DNA of 64,000 nucleotides from the NCBI GenBank assembly GCA_052171895.1, contig JBQMRN010000005.1:117598-181597 (forward strand). Reading direction: 5' to 3'. This document shows positions 1 through 11,882 of this stretch, piece by piece. This DNA comes from Arsenophonus sp052171895 (GTDB taxonomy: Bacteria > Pseudomonadota > Gammaproteobacteria > Enterobacterales > Enterobacteriaceae). A model generated the notes under the pieces. It saw nothing but the letters and a program-made list of their open reading frames with translations, did not search any database and had not been told where the DNA came from. Both the position numbers and the translations under genes were made by a program. Positions within the stretch are counted from its first letter, which is position 1; each line of letters starts with the position of its first letter.

Positions 1-1410
1 TTTTTCATACTGCCTATAACGAAGTAGCGCGAAAACCCCAAGTTCACACTTTCATCGGATATTGCGCTGTACATGATTGGTCCTGACAGTGGAAGGCGGT
101 GCCTAAGTTATTTTCTGTCGAACTCACATGAGATCAAGCGCGTATTATATTTGAGAATGCCAAGAATATGATTAAAAATGCTCTGTTTTAACACTGAGAC
201 GCTTTTTTGAATTTAACAAGCTGGCAATATATCAGAAATTCTCGGCCTCACGCTTTCAATTGCTATTCTGAAATACTTACAGCCTTGATGATTTAAATAT
301 TAACTATGGCATTGTGGATAAGCTTCACGCTTACAAGATCTATGATGTGTAAAGAGAGGAGAAGGACGTGCTGGAAACAGCAACAGGCGCACATCTGCAA
401 TACCTTATTTTTACTATCACAACGTGAAAATTCAATAAGGAGGGCATTTGCTACGAGTTGTGAGATTATGCCATTTAAGATATTTCGCGACATTGAATAG
501 CAAGGTTGATGACGCAATCAAGGATGACACCTTTTTTGCTATCATCTATATACTCGATGAAAAAGACGATCTGTTTGATGAAAAGATCTAATTAAAAGCA
601 AACCTGGTTTGGGTATCTGTAAACGCTAGGATAATTTAGGTCGCTTGGCAAAAAAAACGAAAGAACATGTAGATTCCCCGTCAAAAATAATTTTTTACTA
701 AGCACATGAATGTCTGGGTGGTGACGGCAGAATCTACATGGATGGATATGCATCGTTAGGAACAGTGCTCACCTATCGCTCCAGAAGATGCATAAAAAAA
801 CTTATCCAATCTGGGTGGAAGTTAACCTATGAAAATTGATATTTCTGCGGCAGTCAAAGTCTGAGGAACAAATGAGTGTCATGTTCACGTTGATGGGAAA
901 TTCTAGTTACAAAAAGGAAGGCTAGAACCTGCTCACACCAAATGGCAGAGATGTACTGCATGGTCGGCATTAGGATAGGGTTATTTTAACTGAGAGTAAT
1001 GTTATTGAGCATAAAAAATCAAAGAAGAATTGCAGGCTTGAGTGTTTGGCAACAACCTGCAATAAATTACTTTCGCATCCTCCTTTCCCTAGAAGTGATA
1101 CTCAATTCAGCCTTGCATTAAATCAGGAAGGCGCCTTCCCGCTCATTGAAGTACCACAACCTGTGAAAATTTTTTGAAGCAATGGAAAAGGTAGAAGCGC
1201 TGCTCTATAGCAAATGCTGCAGCATACACAAAACCCGTTAATGAACTGGATGATGTCAAATATCACGGTAAAAATTGATAAAAACGACAATATTTTCCTC
1301 AATAAATCAACTCTTGAAGCAAAAACTAATGGGCTGCTTACCTTATTTACCGAGATTAGTTGAATCATAGTAAATAGGTGGCAAACAAGAAACGATTTAT
1401 CCAAGCATGT
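1..1410 (+). pseudogene. Phage terminase large subunit, broken and cut by window start
   Basis: The enzyme packages phage DNA into proheads using an N-terminal ATPase and a C-terminal nuclease. Readable blocks in shifting frames include the segment around 330-400 (ATGAHLQYLIFTIT), the block near 530-600 (FFAIIYILDEKDDLFDE), the KHMNVWV block near 700 and the C-terminal block near 1235-1345 (MMSNITVKIDKNDNIF followed by an EAKTNGLLTL-like end). These match the Terminase_1 (HK97/P27-type) family in order. Many stops and frameshifts make it non-functional. The start is outside the window. The portal gene follows, as expected. Confidence 0.75.
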
Positions 1411-1484
1411 TATGAAGGTTGCGATACCGTCACTTTAAGCTAAAATGATCAAAATATTAAATTTATTGACACCCATCATCGAGA

Positions 1485-1622
1485 TGATTGGTTAGTTGCT
1501 TATTGTCTACAGCGCTTGGTCGGTTTATCCTCCTTTTGGGTATTGTGTATCAGATATTTTCTGCCTATTGAATTCTTATATCACCGCTAAAGCGATAGCT
1601 GAAATAAAAATAGAAAGTAAAA
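1485..1622 (+). pseudogene. Possible small phage protein between terminase and portal
   Basis: A short hydrophobic reading (about YSAWSVYPPFGYCVSDIF) sits between the terminase end and the portal start. Many HK97-type phages carry a small membrane protein at this position, but I do not recognise a family. It may be no more than a fragment. Confidence 0.2.
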
Positions 1623-1625
1623 CAT

Positions 1626-2860
1626 GTTTTTCCGGGTCTATTCAAAATAGCATAATGGATTTTGGGGCCCCCTACGCATATCTTTTGAATTAGCAAAAAT
1701 CGTGGAGCTAAAAAAGCTATGAGTCATATACCGGTAAACGACTCAGTAAGCAAAGTGTGCCTTAATGGTTAACAGCCGTTTTCAGCTATATCCGTGTATT
1801 AACGGAATCCATTGAGATGTTGCCATACAATCTCTATAAAACAATTACTACTGGCAAAGAAAGCCACCTCATAATGACTTTTTAAACTCCTTTCAATACA
1901 GGGAAACGGGTATATGACCGCACAAGAATTTTAGGAATTAATGCTTGCCTACCTCTATTTACAGAGGTAATTTGTACACTTAAAAGGTGAAAAAACTGGA
2001 TGAGGTATCTGAACTATTGTGCTGCTCGACCATGGTAGTGTTCAGGCATTACTTAATACTAATTGGCAACCTGTCTATAAAATAACCTTTCCTGATTGCT
2101 CAACGGATGTACTTTGACAAGAAATTATCTGGCATGTCCGACAACGTAACACTAGATAGATTAGTGAAAGTTAATATAATTGCCTACGCTCGGGAAAAAC
2201 CCTATTGCATTAGATTTATCAACCGAAAATATGGGGCACACTCATTCAGCAAAGAGACGATAATATCCACCTGTTCTACGCGCACCGATAACGAATTCTC
2301 AGAAAAAGCTTATGCGTGCTTAAAAACTGATTTTGTAGATCATCATCATGGATTAGTTAATGGGCATCGACCTATGATTCTAGAAATAAACCTAGATTGG
2401 TGGCAAATTGGATTATCTGAATAAGATAATCAATTTATTGAAACAAGAAAATATCAACTGGAAGAAATTTATCGTTTTTATCACGTACCGTTAATCTGAT
2501 ACAGAACATCAATAAAGCAATTTACAGTAATACTGAAAATCTAGAGATTGACTTTAGTAATTATTTACTCGTGACCTATCTGACACGTATAGAACAACAG
2601 ATAAATACTGGCTTTCTGAAAGCAAGGACGGTGATTTTCGCCAAGTTCAATACGTGGTAGGCTACTAACTACTTGGTAATATAAAATCGCGCTTTGAAGT
2701 TTATGCTATCTGCATAAACTGATGGATTTATTCACTGAACGACTGGCAAGTACTCAAAGATCTTAACCCATGACACCTTATGGAAATATTTACTTAACCC
2801 CAATGAACATGACCACCAATCCAGAAGCCACGAGAAAAGAAAAAAGGATTAAAAAAAGCA
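1626..2860 (+). pseudogene. Phage portal protein, HK97 family, degenerate
   Basis: The portal forms the dodecameric DNA gate of the head. Readable portal-like blocks occur in order: an N-terminal IMDFGAPYAYLLN segment near 1650, FSYIRVLTESIEMLPYNLY near 1780, the DC..DVL..EIIWHVR segment near 2095, IQNINKAIYSNTENLEIDF near 2500 and the end YGNIYLTPMNMTTNPEA near 2780. The last block matches the typical portal C-terminus (GGDIYLTPMNM). Several frameshifts and stops separate the blocks. It overlaps or abuts the protease relic, as in related phages. Confidence 0.75.
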
Positions 2861-3565
2861 TGATGATCAAACAGCGGCTTCATGTTTTGATAAAACTAAA
2901 ATCACTTAGTGAATTTGCTAAATTTGAAGGTTATGGCTCCGTATTTGGTGTTAAAGATACCTTTGATGATGTGCTTATTCCTCTGGCGCATTTGCAAAAA
3001 TCTTATGTGAGTGGCGAAAAAAAACGCTGCACGGCATGCTATAGAAACACAAATTGGATGAATCTATCAGTATTTATAGTGAAATTAAATAGGATGAGGT
3101 AAGTTTATTTGTTAATTGCTGATTGTTAATTACTGATGACCAGTTACCAAAAGGTACTTATGCACACTTTAAGGCAGGCTTTTCTTGATCGGTATTTCTA
3201 TTCGCTATCAGTTAAAGGATTGGGAGTATAATCGAAAAATCTGCATTTTTACTAAAAGGAATTGATTTATTGGAAATTAGCCAAGTCACAATTTCATTAA
3301 ATGACAAGGCGAGAATGAGTAAAATTAAAACCACCTTTTACCCCTGGTGAAAAATCCCTTCATCAAAAAGTATTGAGCAAGGGGCTGCCGTGTCCTGCTG
3401 ATGTTTAAGGACTCTTACGAACAAAAATAAAGAAATTTATTTCCAGTGCCTATAATTCATTAAAATAGCAATATGCTGATATTAAATCAGGAATAAATGC
3501 ATTGAAATCACTTAAATTTATCAAGAATGAATGCATTGAAATCAGTTAAATTTAAAATTAGAGTC
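2860..3565 (+). pseudogene. Phage prohead protease (HK97-type), degenerate
   Basis: The protease (peptidase family U35 type) matures the capsid scaffold. The first 47 codons are clean and diagnostic: LKSLSEFAKFEGYGSVFGV followed by D.FDDVLIP and a KSYVSG block. After frameshifts the sequence continues with HAML.KHK, IYSEIK, a GISIRYQLKDWEYN block near 3190 and LLEISQVTISLNDKAR near 3270, all in family order. Start chosen at 2860 because the frame upstream belongs to the portal end. A 30-bp tandem duplication lies near its 3' end. Confidence 0.8.
3491..3554 (+). repeat. Imperfect 30-bp tandem duplication
   Basis: Two copies of a 30-base unit (3491-3520 and 3525-3554) differ at two positions and are separated by 4 bases. 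They lie between the protease relic and the capsid start. This looks like a slippage duplication in decaying DNA, not a functional site. Confidence 0.8.
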
Positions 3566-3571
3566 AATCTA

Positions 3572-4852
3572 ATGGCTATAGATAAACAAGACATCACTCA
3601 AATTTCTGATGAATTGCAACAAAATTTTGATGCATTTAAAGAGAAAAATAAGAAGCGCATTGACGAAATTTAGACTGAAAAGGTAAGCGCTAGCCGGAGA
3701 AGTAAAAAGGCTTAACAAAAAACTCTCTGAACTAGATGAGAGAAGAAAGGGTGGCAGTTGAAGAAAAGTTGACAGCGATTAACCGCTACAGGAGCAGCAG
3801 CGCTAGAGATAAGTGAACACAAAACAGTATTTCTTGATTTCCTTCGCAAAAAAAAGAGGATAAATTATGCTACCTCTAGCAGAAAGCCCTTAAAATTAAT
3901 CTCAATGAAGACTGAGGATATGCTGTGCCGGAAAAGAACTGGATAGATTAATTTTGTCACTGTTGCAGTGATGAGGTGCTGATACGTAAAAATCTACGAC
4001 TATCATAGTCGGTGGCAACCTACCAAAAAAACTACTGAATATTGGTGGCACTTCTTATGGCTGGATTGGTTAGACCGATGCTCGTCCAAATAGCAATACT
4101 TCAAAACTGGCGAATATTAAGGCATTGATGGGCCGGATTCTCTATAGGCTAATCCACAAGCAATGCAAACCATGCTAGATGATGTGTTTTTTCAACGTTG
4201 AGCAGTGGACCAATACCGAGCTCTAAGAATCAAATTTGCAGAACAGTAAGAAATTCCTTTCACAAAAAGTGACGCTCTAAAAAATCCAAAAGGTTTTTCA
4301 CTTATGAATCCAGCGCTGAATAGGATAAAAACACAGAAATTTGGCAAAAATGGAACAGATGTTATCCAGTAATACAACAACCGGTCACTGCTGATGCGAT
4401 CATTAAGCTCGTTTACAGCTTGCCTAAAGTGCATCATAACGGTGCAAAAAGTTCATGTTAAACAACAAAACGCTATTTACTTTATACACCCTGAAAGATA
4501 CCTAAGGTAACTATCTGTGGGAGAGACCGGGATTGAAATTGGAACAATCATTAACTTTACTTGGCTTACGTTATAGCAGAAAATAAACAGATGCCAGATC
4601 CAGATATTGACGTCGATACAAAGCTATCGCATTCAGTAAATTTAAACGCGCCTAACATCATAGTTGACCGTATTGGGACGCGTATTTTCCTCAATCCTTA
4701 TACATAAAATTCCTTTGTTTGTTTCTATACCACACGCTACAAAAGCCGGTATGCTAACCGATTCAGAAGTAATTAAATTAATGAAATTAGAGAATGAAAT
4801 TAATGATCTTCTTAATCAAAGATTTATCTTGGTTACTGGAGAGATGCAATGA
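3572..4852 (+). pseudogene. Phage major capsid protein, HK97 fold, degenerate
   Basis: The main head shell protein. The N-terminal delta domain is readable from ATG 3572 (MAIDKQDITQISDELQQNF, then a coiled-coil-like EKGKRLAGEVKRLNKKLSEL after a frameshift). Later blocks follow in order: IGGTSYGWIG.TDARPN near 4030, FFNVEQW near 4190, QQPVTADAIIKLVYSLPK near 4375, GNYLWERPGLK near 4510 and the C-terminal KFKR....VDRIGTRI and GMLTDSEVIKLMKLEN near 4640-4800. These are characteristic of HK97-type capsids. Numerous stops show it is dead. Confidence 0.85.
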
Positions 4853-5054
4853 TGCAATATAGAAACGATTCGTCATGGCGAGTATAAGACTCTGCCTCCC
4901 TGGGCGTAAGAAATCACTCCCATTATTACCATTCTCGTTAACATCGAATAACCACTGCTGATTGAGTTTGATCTAATTCAGTAAAAACAAAAAATACTGA
5001 AAATCCAATACTGCATTCGCGGTTTTTATACCCATAATCTAGTTACAATAGGAG

Positions 5055-5385
5055 TTAATTATCTTATTAACACTGGAAGAAATTAAGGCGCACCACGAAG
5101 TGGAACCAAATATGATGAATGTGTGTATATTTTGCTATAATTCTATGGCCGCTCTGTATAGGCAAGTACGAAAACTTATTTGAATAGAAAGTTATATTCA
5201 TAAAAAGCAACAATCCCTGCCAATGATCCTACCGCAATCTATCTCACTGATGACATTAAACTCTCCATATTGTTAGTGGTCTCGTATTACAACGAAAATC
5301 GCTCTGCAGCATCGAATCTACAAAAAATTAAGTTGCCTATGAGTTTTAAATGTAATGTTAAGGCTTATCGGATCATCCCGCTATG
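5055..5385 (+). pseudogene. Phage gp6-like head-tail connector, degenerate
   Basis: Connector proteins of the HK97 gp6 family form a ring under the portal. The reading LLTLEEIKAH begins near 5060, and after frameshifts a TDDIKLSILLVVSYYNENR-like segment and ...IKLPMSF (near 5330) match the order of this family (LLTLEEIKAH, AI...DDIK.A.L.LV.H.YENRE, LP.GF..LL.PYR). It is interrupted several times. The preceding 4853-5050 holds a short unrecognised reading frame remnant. Confidence 0.6.
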
Positions 5386-5768
5386 AAACTGTATCATGTA
5401 GAAACCAGCACTACGTATAGGTATCCAAATTCTGGTGAACTTAATATACGAATCATAGTATTCGCCGCCATCGCAATAAGCCTGATCGATCACAAGGTGG
5501 GATTTAATGATGTCTATCCTGATAGTTTTAAGGCATGAGAAAAGGTCATGCAGGTAGGAGCAACAATCTATCAGAACTCTGCACAATTTTTAATGATTTA
5601 ATCACAGATTTTATTACGCTGCGTTATCGCCTTGATCGTCATATTCCGCGTGATTATAAAATAGTGATGAGGGTGAATATATATAGCGTTTCCCAGATTA
5701 AACGAGTCCGTGATTTGAATCATTTCCATCGTTTCTGGGTGCTGGAATACAAAAAATTAGAACATTAA
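5383..5768 (+). pseudogene. Phage head-closure (head-tail adaptor) protein, degenerate
   Basis: This protein closes the head and provides the tail docking surface. From ATG 5383 the blocks ...KVMQVGATIYQNSAQF (near 5545), TDFITLRYRLD (near 5605) and RVRDLNHFHRFWVLEYKKLEH at the C-terminus (to 5768) match SPP1 gp16-type closure proteins. Frames change at least twice. It lies directly between the connector and a gp10-like gene, the usual place. Confidence 0.65.
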
Positions 5769-5787
5769 CTGCCAAGGAGAATAGCGC

Positions 5788-6335
5788 ATGGATATATTAT
5801 ATATTGATTTTAAACAATCTTAAAATCTGGTCTTTAATTGTACACGTTTGAGAAAAGCCTTTAAAAAATTTGGGATACTCTCATAGCCATATTACCAGAC
5901 AGTTAGCCAGGCGCGTTCGCGGTATCCATAAAAGAACAATAGAAATACCCCCAGTGGTCAACATGGAAAACTAGCACGATCTATTGCTTACAACATGCAG
6001 ATAGCCTCTAAAGGCTGTTCATGGCTAATGGTTAAGATACCCCCAAGCTAAAAATGGAAAAAGAGAAAAAAGCTATAGTGGGCGAAAAGGGGAATATCAA
6101 GACCAAATGGACTTACTTATACCCACCATACTATATTAGGTGTTCAGCATACTTCCTACAAGAAGTCTAAACAGCATCGTCGACAAAACGTCATTACAAA
6201 ACATATCGTTAACGTATTTCACCATGTGAAAACTATATGGTTGAAGCGCTGGAAAAACTGAAAGGGTAGACACAATACACCCTCACTGAAAAACTAAAAA
6301 TCATTTTGGGCTGAACCATTAGAAAAAGAAGAAAT
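5788..6335 (+). pseudogene. Phage HK97 gp10-like tail-joining protein, degenerate
   Basis: A good ribosome site (AAGGAGA at 5773-5779) precedes ATG 5788. Readable pieces include LEKAFKKFG...HSHITRQLARRVRG near 5850-5925, PPVVNMEN or KHGKLARSI near 5955 and GVQHTSYKKSKQHRR near 6140. The layout fits HK97 gp10-family proteins, which join head and tail. Stops and frameshifts throughout. Confidence 0.5.
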
Positions 6336-6336
6336 A

Positions 6337-6835
6337 ATGAAACTCAGTCCAGTTATTAGCGCGATTCCTCTACATATATTGCCAACGCTTTGAACAACGG
6401 ATAGGAGGCATAATTAAGATATAGAGTAGGCATATTGAATATACACATCTTACCATACCATCAGCGTATGTTGTCCAACTGGAGATACCGTTGGTGAGCA
6501 ATAATGGTTACAAACTGATTATTAGCAAATTCTAATCGATAATTTCTATGATTCTGATTCTGAATAATAGCGACAAATTTTGCCAGTACGTTTCTTATTA
6601 TTTAGTCGATGAAGTACTTAGTGAAATCTGGCATGCAATTCTTAGCTGATCGCCTAATCCTCCTGCTTATGGTGCAATTAAATACTCTAGCAGTGAATTT
6701 ATGGATATGAAACCAAAATGAATTGATCTGGCAATTTAATTTTAAAGTGGAAATAGAAATCAACGCCAAAGATATCCGCCAATATGCCGACCTAAATAAT
6801 TTACCAGATTTGTAGACCATTGCAATTGATGTAAA
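6337..6835 (+). pseudogene. Phage tail completion/terminator-like protein, degenerate
   Basis: From ATG 6337 the sequence reads MKLSPVISAI, then SAYVVQLEIPLVSNNGYKL near 6465, and YYLVDEVLSEIW followed by SPNPPAYGAIKYSSSEF near 6595-6700, ending with FKVEIEINAKDIRQYADLN near 6745. The order matches gp37-like or DUF3168-like tail terminator proteins that cap contractile tails. Frames shift repeatedly. Confidence 0.5.
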
Positions 6836-6849
6836 CGAACATGCCAGCA

Positions 6850-7125
6850 GCGTTAACTCGCCTTTGAAGATAAAGTTAAAATGATGGGTAAAAACCTAAA
6901 TTTGTTTTTATTAAACATAAAGACGAACAAAAGTGCCTATTCCTCAATGTATGCTGGATACAAAAGAATATTTCGATGACTATCTTCTAGAAAAAAGGAT
7001 TATATGTTAAAATGATTTTTAGATCAAAAAAAAGGACGATGATATTGAAGAAGTGAGTTAATCTGATAATCCCACAATCGCGCAAGAGACTGGTAATATA
7101 AAAAACTAAGTTAAAAAAGCTAAAG
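6850..7125 (+). pseudogene. Unrecognised small phage gene relic
   Basis: Fragments such as FIKHKDEQKVPIPQCML and EYFDDYLLEKK with an acidic tail (KKDDDIEEVS) occupy the place where Mu-like tails carry a small gene (DUF2635-type) just before the sheath. The resemblance is weak and I give no family. Confidence 0.25.
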
Positions 7126-7140
7126 AGAGGAGACCCAGGA

Positions 7141-8666
7141 ATGACGATTAGCTTTAATACCGTGAACGCCTATCTTCGTGTTCCTTGGTTCTTATCCAAA
7201 AATAGATAACACTGCCGTCAATACGATGAAAAGCAAGCGAGCCATCTACCATGCTCTCATTGGCCATGCATTACCCAATACACAAATAAGCTTAAATTCA
7301 GCTATGATGATACCATCGTCAAAAATAATGCAACAATTAGCCGATCGTAGCAACTAGTTACACCGTATGGTGCAAAGTTATCGCTAGATTAATGCTATAG
7401 ATGAACTATTTGTGATTGCAGTTTCTAAAACGACTACCACTGAAGCAAAAGGCGAAATTATGATTAGTTGCAAAGCAACCGATTCTTTTGTATCGTTATG
7501 CTGTATATCGGCAATCAACGTATTTTAGCTAGCATCAAGAAATAAGATACCGAGTATACGGTTGCAAACCGCCATTGGTAAAGCGATCATAGATAATGAG
7601 GACTTTATCCGTCACCACGACGATGAATGCTGAAAATCAGCCTAATAACAAAATATAAATGGTTAATCAGTAACAATAATCTATTGATGATAAACTACTA
7701 TTCGCTGATAAGCGCTGCGAAGACACCTTCTTGTCTGAATATCAGTATTACCAGCATGAGTAATGATGCTGGCTAAGTCAATATGGATATGGTTATTAGT
7801 GCAATAGGTGACTTATTATTTGATTTCATTGATTGGCTTTTTTCTGATTCTTCCTCACTGTAAAACATGAGGAATGAAATGAACAACATGAATGGTTGCT
7901 GGAGTTCTTTTCAGAGTTGTACAGTCATGTTTATACTACTAAAAAGAACGCTTGGTGCGCTCCTTCATTTTTGTGACACGTTCAATAATCCACATCTCAG
8001 TATCGCTGAATACAAGAAAGCGACACAAACCAGGCTTGATGAACTGGTTGTAACACGACTGGCACGGTGCGCGATATTTTTAGGTAACGATCTGGCCAAT
8101 AGAACCCACCCACATGGGTGAATTAAACGGGGTATTTTAGCTGCGCGTTATCTGGTAAACGCTTCACCTTAAGAGAGCAGAAATCAGTGGTTTCATATGG
8201 TATCGGTAACCGCCAATCTAGAATGGGGGGTGTATTACGTATTCAGTCCAATGTGACAACATATCAAAAAACAGTTACGATATCCCTAATAACAGCTATC
8301 TGGACAGTAAAATACTTTATAAGCAGTGCCTATGTTTTGGCGATAAAAATCCGTAATAACCAGCAAATACGGACGGCAAAAACTGGCTAGTGATGGTACT
8401 CAATTCGGAGAAGGGAAAACGATTTGCTACACAAACTGTAATTAAAGGAAAATTCTATGCTGCTTATCTTTAATTTAAAGCGCGAAGGTATTGTCGAAAA
8501 TTTACATGCTTTTCATAAAAATCTGATCATCGAAAGTAAAGAGTAACAAGAAATAATGCTAACCGAATTGATATAGTTATTCTCAGCGGATTATATCAAC
8601 CAACTACGGGTATTTGCGTTAGCGAATCAATTTAAGCTGCAATATAACAATGGCGAAGCAATGTGA
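7141..8666 (+). pseudogene. Phage tail sheath protein, degenerate
   Basis: The sheath contracts to drive the tail tube through the envelope. ATG 7141 follows a GGAG site; MTISFNTVNAYLRVPWFLS matches the Mu gpL/P2 FI-type N-terminus. Further blocks in order: KRAIYHALIGHAL, ISAIGDLLFDFIDW near 7795, MNNMNGCWSSFQ (7880), NPHLSIAEYKKATQT (7990), LARCAIFLGNDLANRTHP (8070) and GGVLRIQSNVTTYQK (8228); the C-terminus is FSADYINQLRVFALANQF near 8590. About 500 codons long, as usual for the family. Multiple stops; the stop overlaps the start of the tube gene. Confidence 0.8.
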
Positions 8667-9040
8667 TGATGGACAAAAAGAAGAATAAGTGCGTTTTACA
8701 TGTCAAGACAGATAACCAGCAATTATCAAGAAACGCTAACATGGAAGAGTACTGATGAATACGGTTATACGGGAAGATCTGGTGAGTATTTGATGGTAGT
8801 GTGCATTAAAAAGAAACACATCGTACCTCTTCCACTTTATATCAAAGCGAAATTTAAAATTAAGCAAAATTTTCCAATAGAAAAACTCACTACAACAGAT
8901 AAAATGACGATTACTGTCGAATTAGCTAACGGCATGGTTTATGTGTTGTCACGCGCATAGCTATCAGGCGAATCTTCACATAATGCTAACAAAGGGCACT
9001 TGTCAAGATAGAATTTCTCGAAAATTAATAATTTTTAATG
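8666..9040 (+). pseudogene. Phage tail tube protein, degenerate
   Basis: The inner tube protein. ATG 8666 overlaps the sheath stop. The start KCVLHVKTDNQQLSRN corresponds to the family pattern G.CYVKVDGQQL..., and after a frameshift the stretch FPIEKLTTTDKMTITVELAN then GMVYVLSRA (8870-8957) is highly typical of Mu-like tail tube proteins (ELANGKVYVLSGAWLSGE). A stop at 8958 interrupts the end, which continues as LSGESSHNA. Confidence 0.75.
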
Positions 9041-9099
9041 AAAACTATAGTTAGTAAACTAATTCAAATACACAATAAAATAAGGTAATCGTACTAAAA

Positions 9100-9440
9100 A
9101 TTCAGAAATCCATGTTTGATCAAGTTGAAAATACGGTATTCCTTTTAATTAGTCTGAATGAGGCAATATGTAAATAAGTAGGAGTTCAGCACTGTCTTAT
9201 CTTTCTGAACTGACAAGGAATGCCCCGTTCCTCCGTACAACAGTTAGCGCTATATGATGTGTTTATCACCTCGATATCATCATAGTTTTTTACCACTGCC
9301 AAGAACTTAGTAGTCTCAGACAATGATTCTATAACGTTGCCTACTACTTCTTCTGGCAACTAAATCCCCTTAAATTACCCCAGCATCTGTTAAGCCAGTT
9401 CTTTGATGTGGAATCGGAGGCGGCTGTTCGTATCAAGAAG
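9100..9440 (+). pseudogene. Possible phage tail assembly chaperone relic
   Basis: A heavily broken stretch between tube and tape measure, where contractile-tail phages encode tail assembly chaperones (Mu gp41-type). The piece MPRSSVQQLALYDVFITSIS near 9220 has the general character of these proteins. The assignment rests mainly on position. Confidence 0.35.
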
Positions 9441-9452
9441 GTGTAAAACAGG

Positions 9453-11295
9453 GTGGCTAACAGCATTGAGTTAAAAACAATTATCAATGCCGTTGATAAA
9501 CTCTACGCTCTACTAAAGCGGATGCAGGGCATGAAATGAAGACCTTCAAGAAAGAATTTAGCGTGCTAATGGCAATCACGGTGGCATTAGGGGTGAGATT
9601 ATTACCGCATTGGCTGTGGGCCTATCAAGCAGGCGATAGACTTTGAGTCGATAATCGTCTATATTCGAAAAGCGGTTAATTTTGATACATCAACTCAGTT
9701 TAAACAGATATTAAAAGATATTCTTAAGCTATCGACGAAATTGCCAACAGACGTAGACAGTATTGGACAGATTGTTGGCACAGGCGGTCAAGGCAAGAAT
9801 AGCAAAAAAAAGAATTGATCTCTTTTTCTTAATTAGCTATAAAATAGGTATTCCCTTTGACCAAACGATTGAGCAACATTGGCAAATGATGGCACAGTGG
9901 CGTACCCGCATTCCAGTTGATGCAAAATGATGTCGTCTCGCTTGCCAATAAAATCAACTTCCTTACCAATAACGACCCAGGCAATGCCGCAAAAATTTCT
10001 AAAAATATGACCAGCATTGGGTCGCTTGGTGTAAAGTGGCGGGTCTCACACCTCCTGTAAAATTGCCGCCATTAGCACAAGCATTCAGTATTGATGTCGA
10101 ATTATATGTGTCCACAATCAGCATAAAAAACTTTATACTAGCCTTAATATAAGAAAAATCAGCAATAAAATCATAAAAATCGCGTTTTACAAGTTAAAAC
10201 AAGTCAAAAAAACTTGAAAAAGAGATGCAGGAAAGATGCAAAAAAGGTGCAATGTTGATGGTAGTAAAAGGAATTGAAAGGTACTTAAAAAAATCAGACC
10301 GCATTATTAAATGATTTGTTTGGTTCTATAAATCCATTTGAAAGGCAATTGCGCACCTGCTCAGCAACCTTGAATTACTGAAAGTTAACCTAGATAGAGT
10401 AGCCAATAAACAAAAACATGGCGGCTTGATGCAAAAGGAATATGCCACTCGCGCCGTGACAACAGTGAATGCCAATCCAGCTTTTTAAAAATCAGATACA
10501 TGTTGACTGCAGCGTGAGTATCGATAGTATTTTTCTGTCTTCAATTGTTGAAGCGACAGAAAAATCTATCCGTTAATCAAGTAATTTCACACCTGGAAAA
10601 AAGCAATCCAGAATCCAGAATTGATTAAATCGTTCGATAACTTTAGCCTTTATTTAGCCTTTATCTGTTAGAAACCGCAGGATAGCCTTAGGCGTTGTTA
10701 TTCATGCCTTCATAATTTTTAATACTGTGATTAAAATGTTAACGCTAGGTAAACTTGGTCACGTTAATGCTAATAGGCGATTAGGAAATAGTGCTTATAG
10801 GCATTCTAATTTTTATTGCAATGAAATTGATCGATCGATATGCTAAAATCGATTAAAAATATCACCCGTGAGATGAAAATATTAGCTAAAATAGTCCATC
10901 AGGTATCAAGAGTATACTGAAAAAAGCTTGGCTGGATTGGTGCCCTATCAATAGAAGTTAACCACTTATCGACAAGGTGGTTAATGTGGTATTTTGGTAG
11001 AATTGTTTTAAAATCTACGTACAGCGTGGGATTTGGGCTAGTTTCGCTGTTGTTCAATCATAGGCCATAGGCAATACTCACTTAGTTAAAGATGATAAGA
11101 GGCAGTGGCAATTTAAGAAAAATCAAAAATACCTGTATTTATTCAGAAAAACTGAGCAAGAAGACGGTGAAAGTCAGACTTATCTTTGAAAATACCCAGC
11201 CGAATATGGCATATCTTGCTTCTGTTAGTAATGCACCTAACACCCCTTGCTAAATTATGATCTCAGTTATAATAGTTTTGCTAAGCAGTAAAAAA
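9453..11295 (+). pseudogene. Phage tail tape measure protein, degenerate
   Basis: Tape measure proteins set tail length. A GTG at 9453 begins VANSIELKTIINAVDKLYAL then LKRMQG, the classic Mu-like N-terminus. Later blocks: TGGQGKNS.....ISF (9780), DQTIEQ (9860), an LFGSINPFERQLRTC region near 10320, NKQKHGGLMQKEYATRA near 10410, IHVDCSVSIDSIFLSSIVEA near 10500, and the C-terminal LIFENTQPNMAYLASVSNAP near 11180. About 610 codons, shorter than many tape measures. It is full of stops and frameshifts. Confidence 0.75.
10642..10663 (+). repeat. Perfect 11-bp tandem duplication
   Basis: The 11-mer TTTAGCCTTTA occurs twice head to tail (10642-10652 and 10653-10663) inside the tape measure relic. 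Probably a replication slippage event. Confidence 0.85.
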
Positions 11296-11296
11296 A

Positions 11297-11882
11297 GGTG
11301 AAGAAAACAATATGAGTGTTTTTAACAATAGAAGTTGATAACTACAACAAGGCATATGCCTACGAATCAACAAAAACGATATGAGTTAATTTTAAATCTA
11401 TAGATGAAATAAAAAATAGAAATGTATATCTTCTTCCTGAGATATTAATTCTTTCTGAAAGAAAATCTTTCAAAAATACTAAAGAAAGGAATGATTATTT
11501 TAATAATATAGCCACTAACTTAGAAGGGATTGATTTATCAAAAAAAAAAGAAAATTACTAAGAAATAATAATCATGAGATTTATAAAAATAAAATATCGT
11601 GAAGATAATAAAAACTAAGATATGATAGTAAATTTATAAAAATTTCCTATATCAGTAAGAGTTATTCTAAATAAATTAAATCCTAATATTAGTTACGACC
11701 TTCTATTTCGTTCCCCAGAAGGAGAATTCTGTAAATTTATATTTAATAATATAAACTGATCCAGATAATTATTTCAATTATATGATGGAAAAACTTCCCA
11801 CCGTTAAACTAAAAAGTAACTTCTTGCTAATACAACAAATTTTGTTAATCAAAATTATATCTATTTAAATATCGAGGTTTAA
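11297..11882 (+). pseudogene. AT-rich unrecognised insert between tape measure and gpN
   Basis: This stretch is visibly richer in A and T than the flanking phage genes. From ATG 11312, with one frameshift, it reads EVDNYNKAYAYESTKTI, then FKSIDEIKNRNVYLLPEILI and ERKSFKNTKERNDYFNNIAT, followed by an ISVRVILNKLNPNISYDLLF block. I recognise no family. Its place outside the tail programme and its composition suggest a moron gene (cargo acquired by the phage), now broken by a few stops. Confidence 0.4.
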
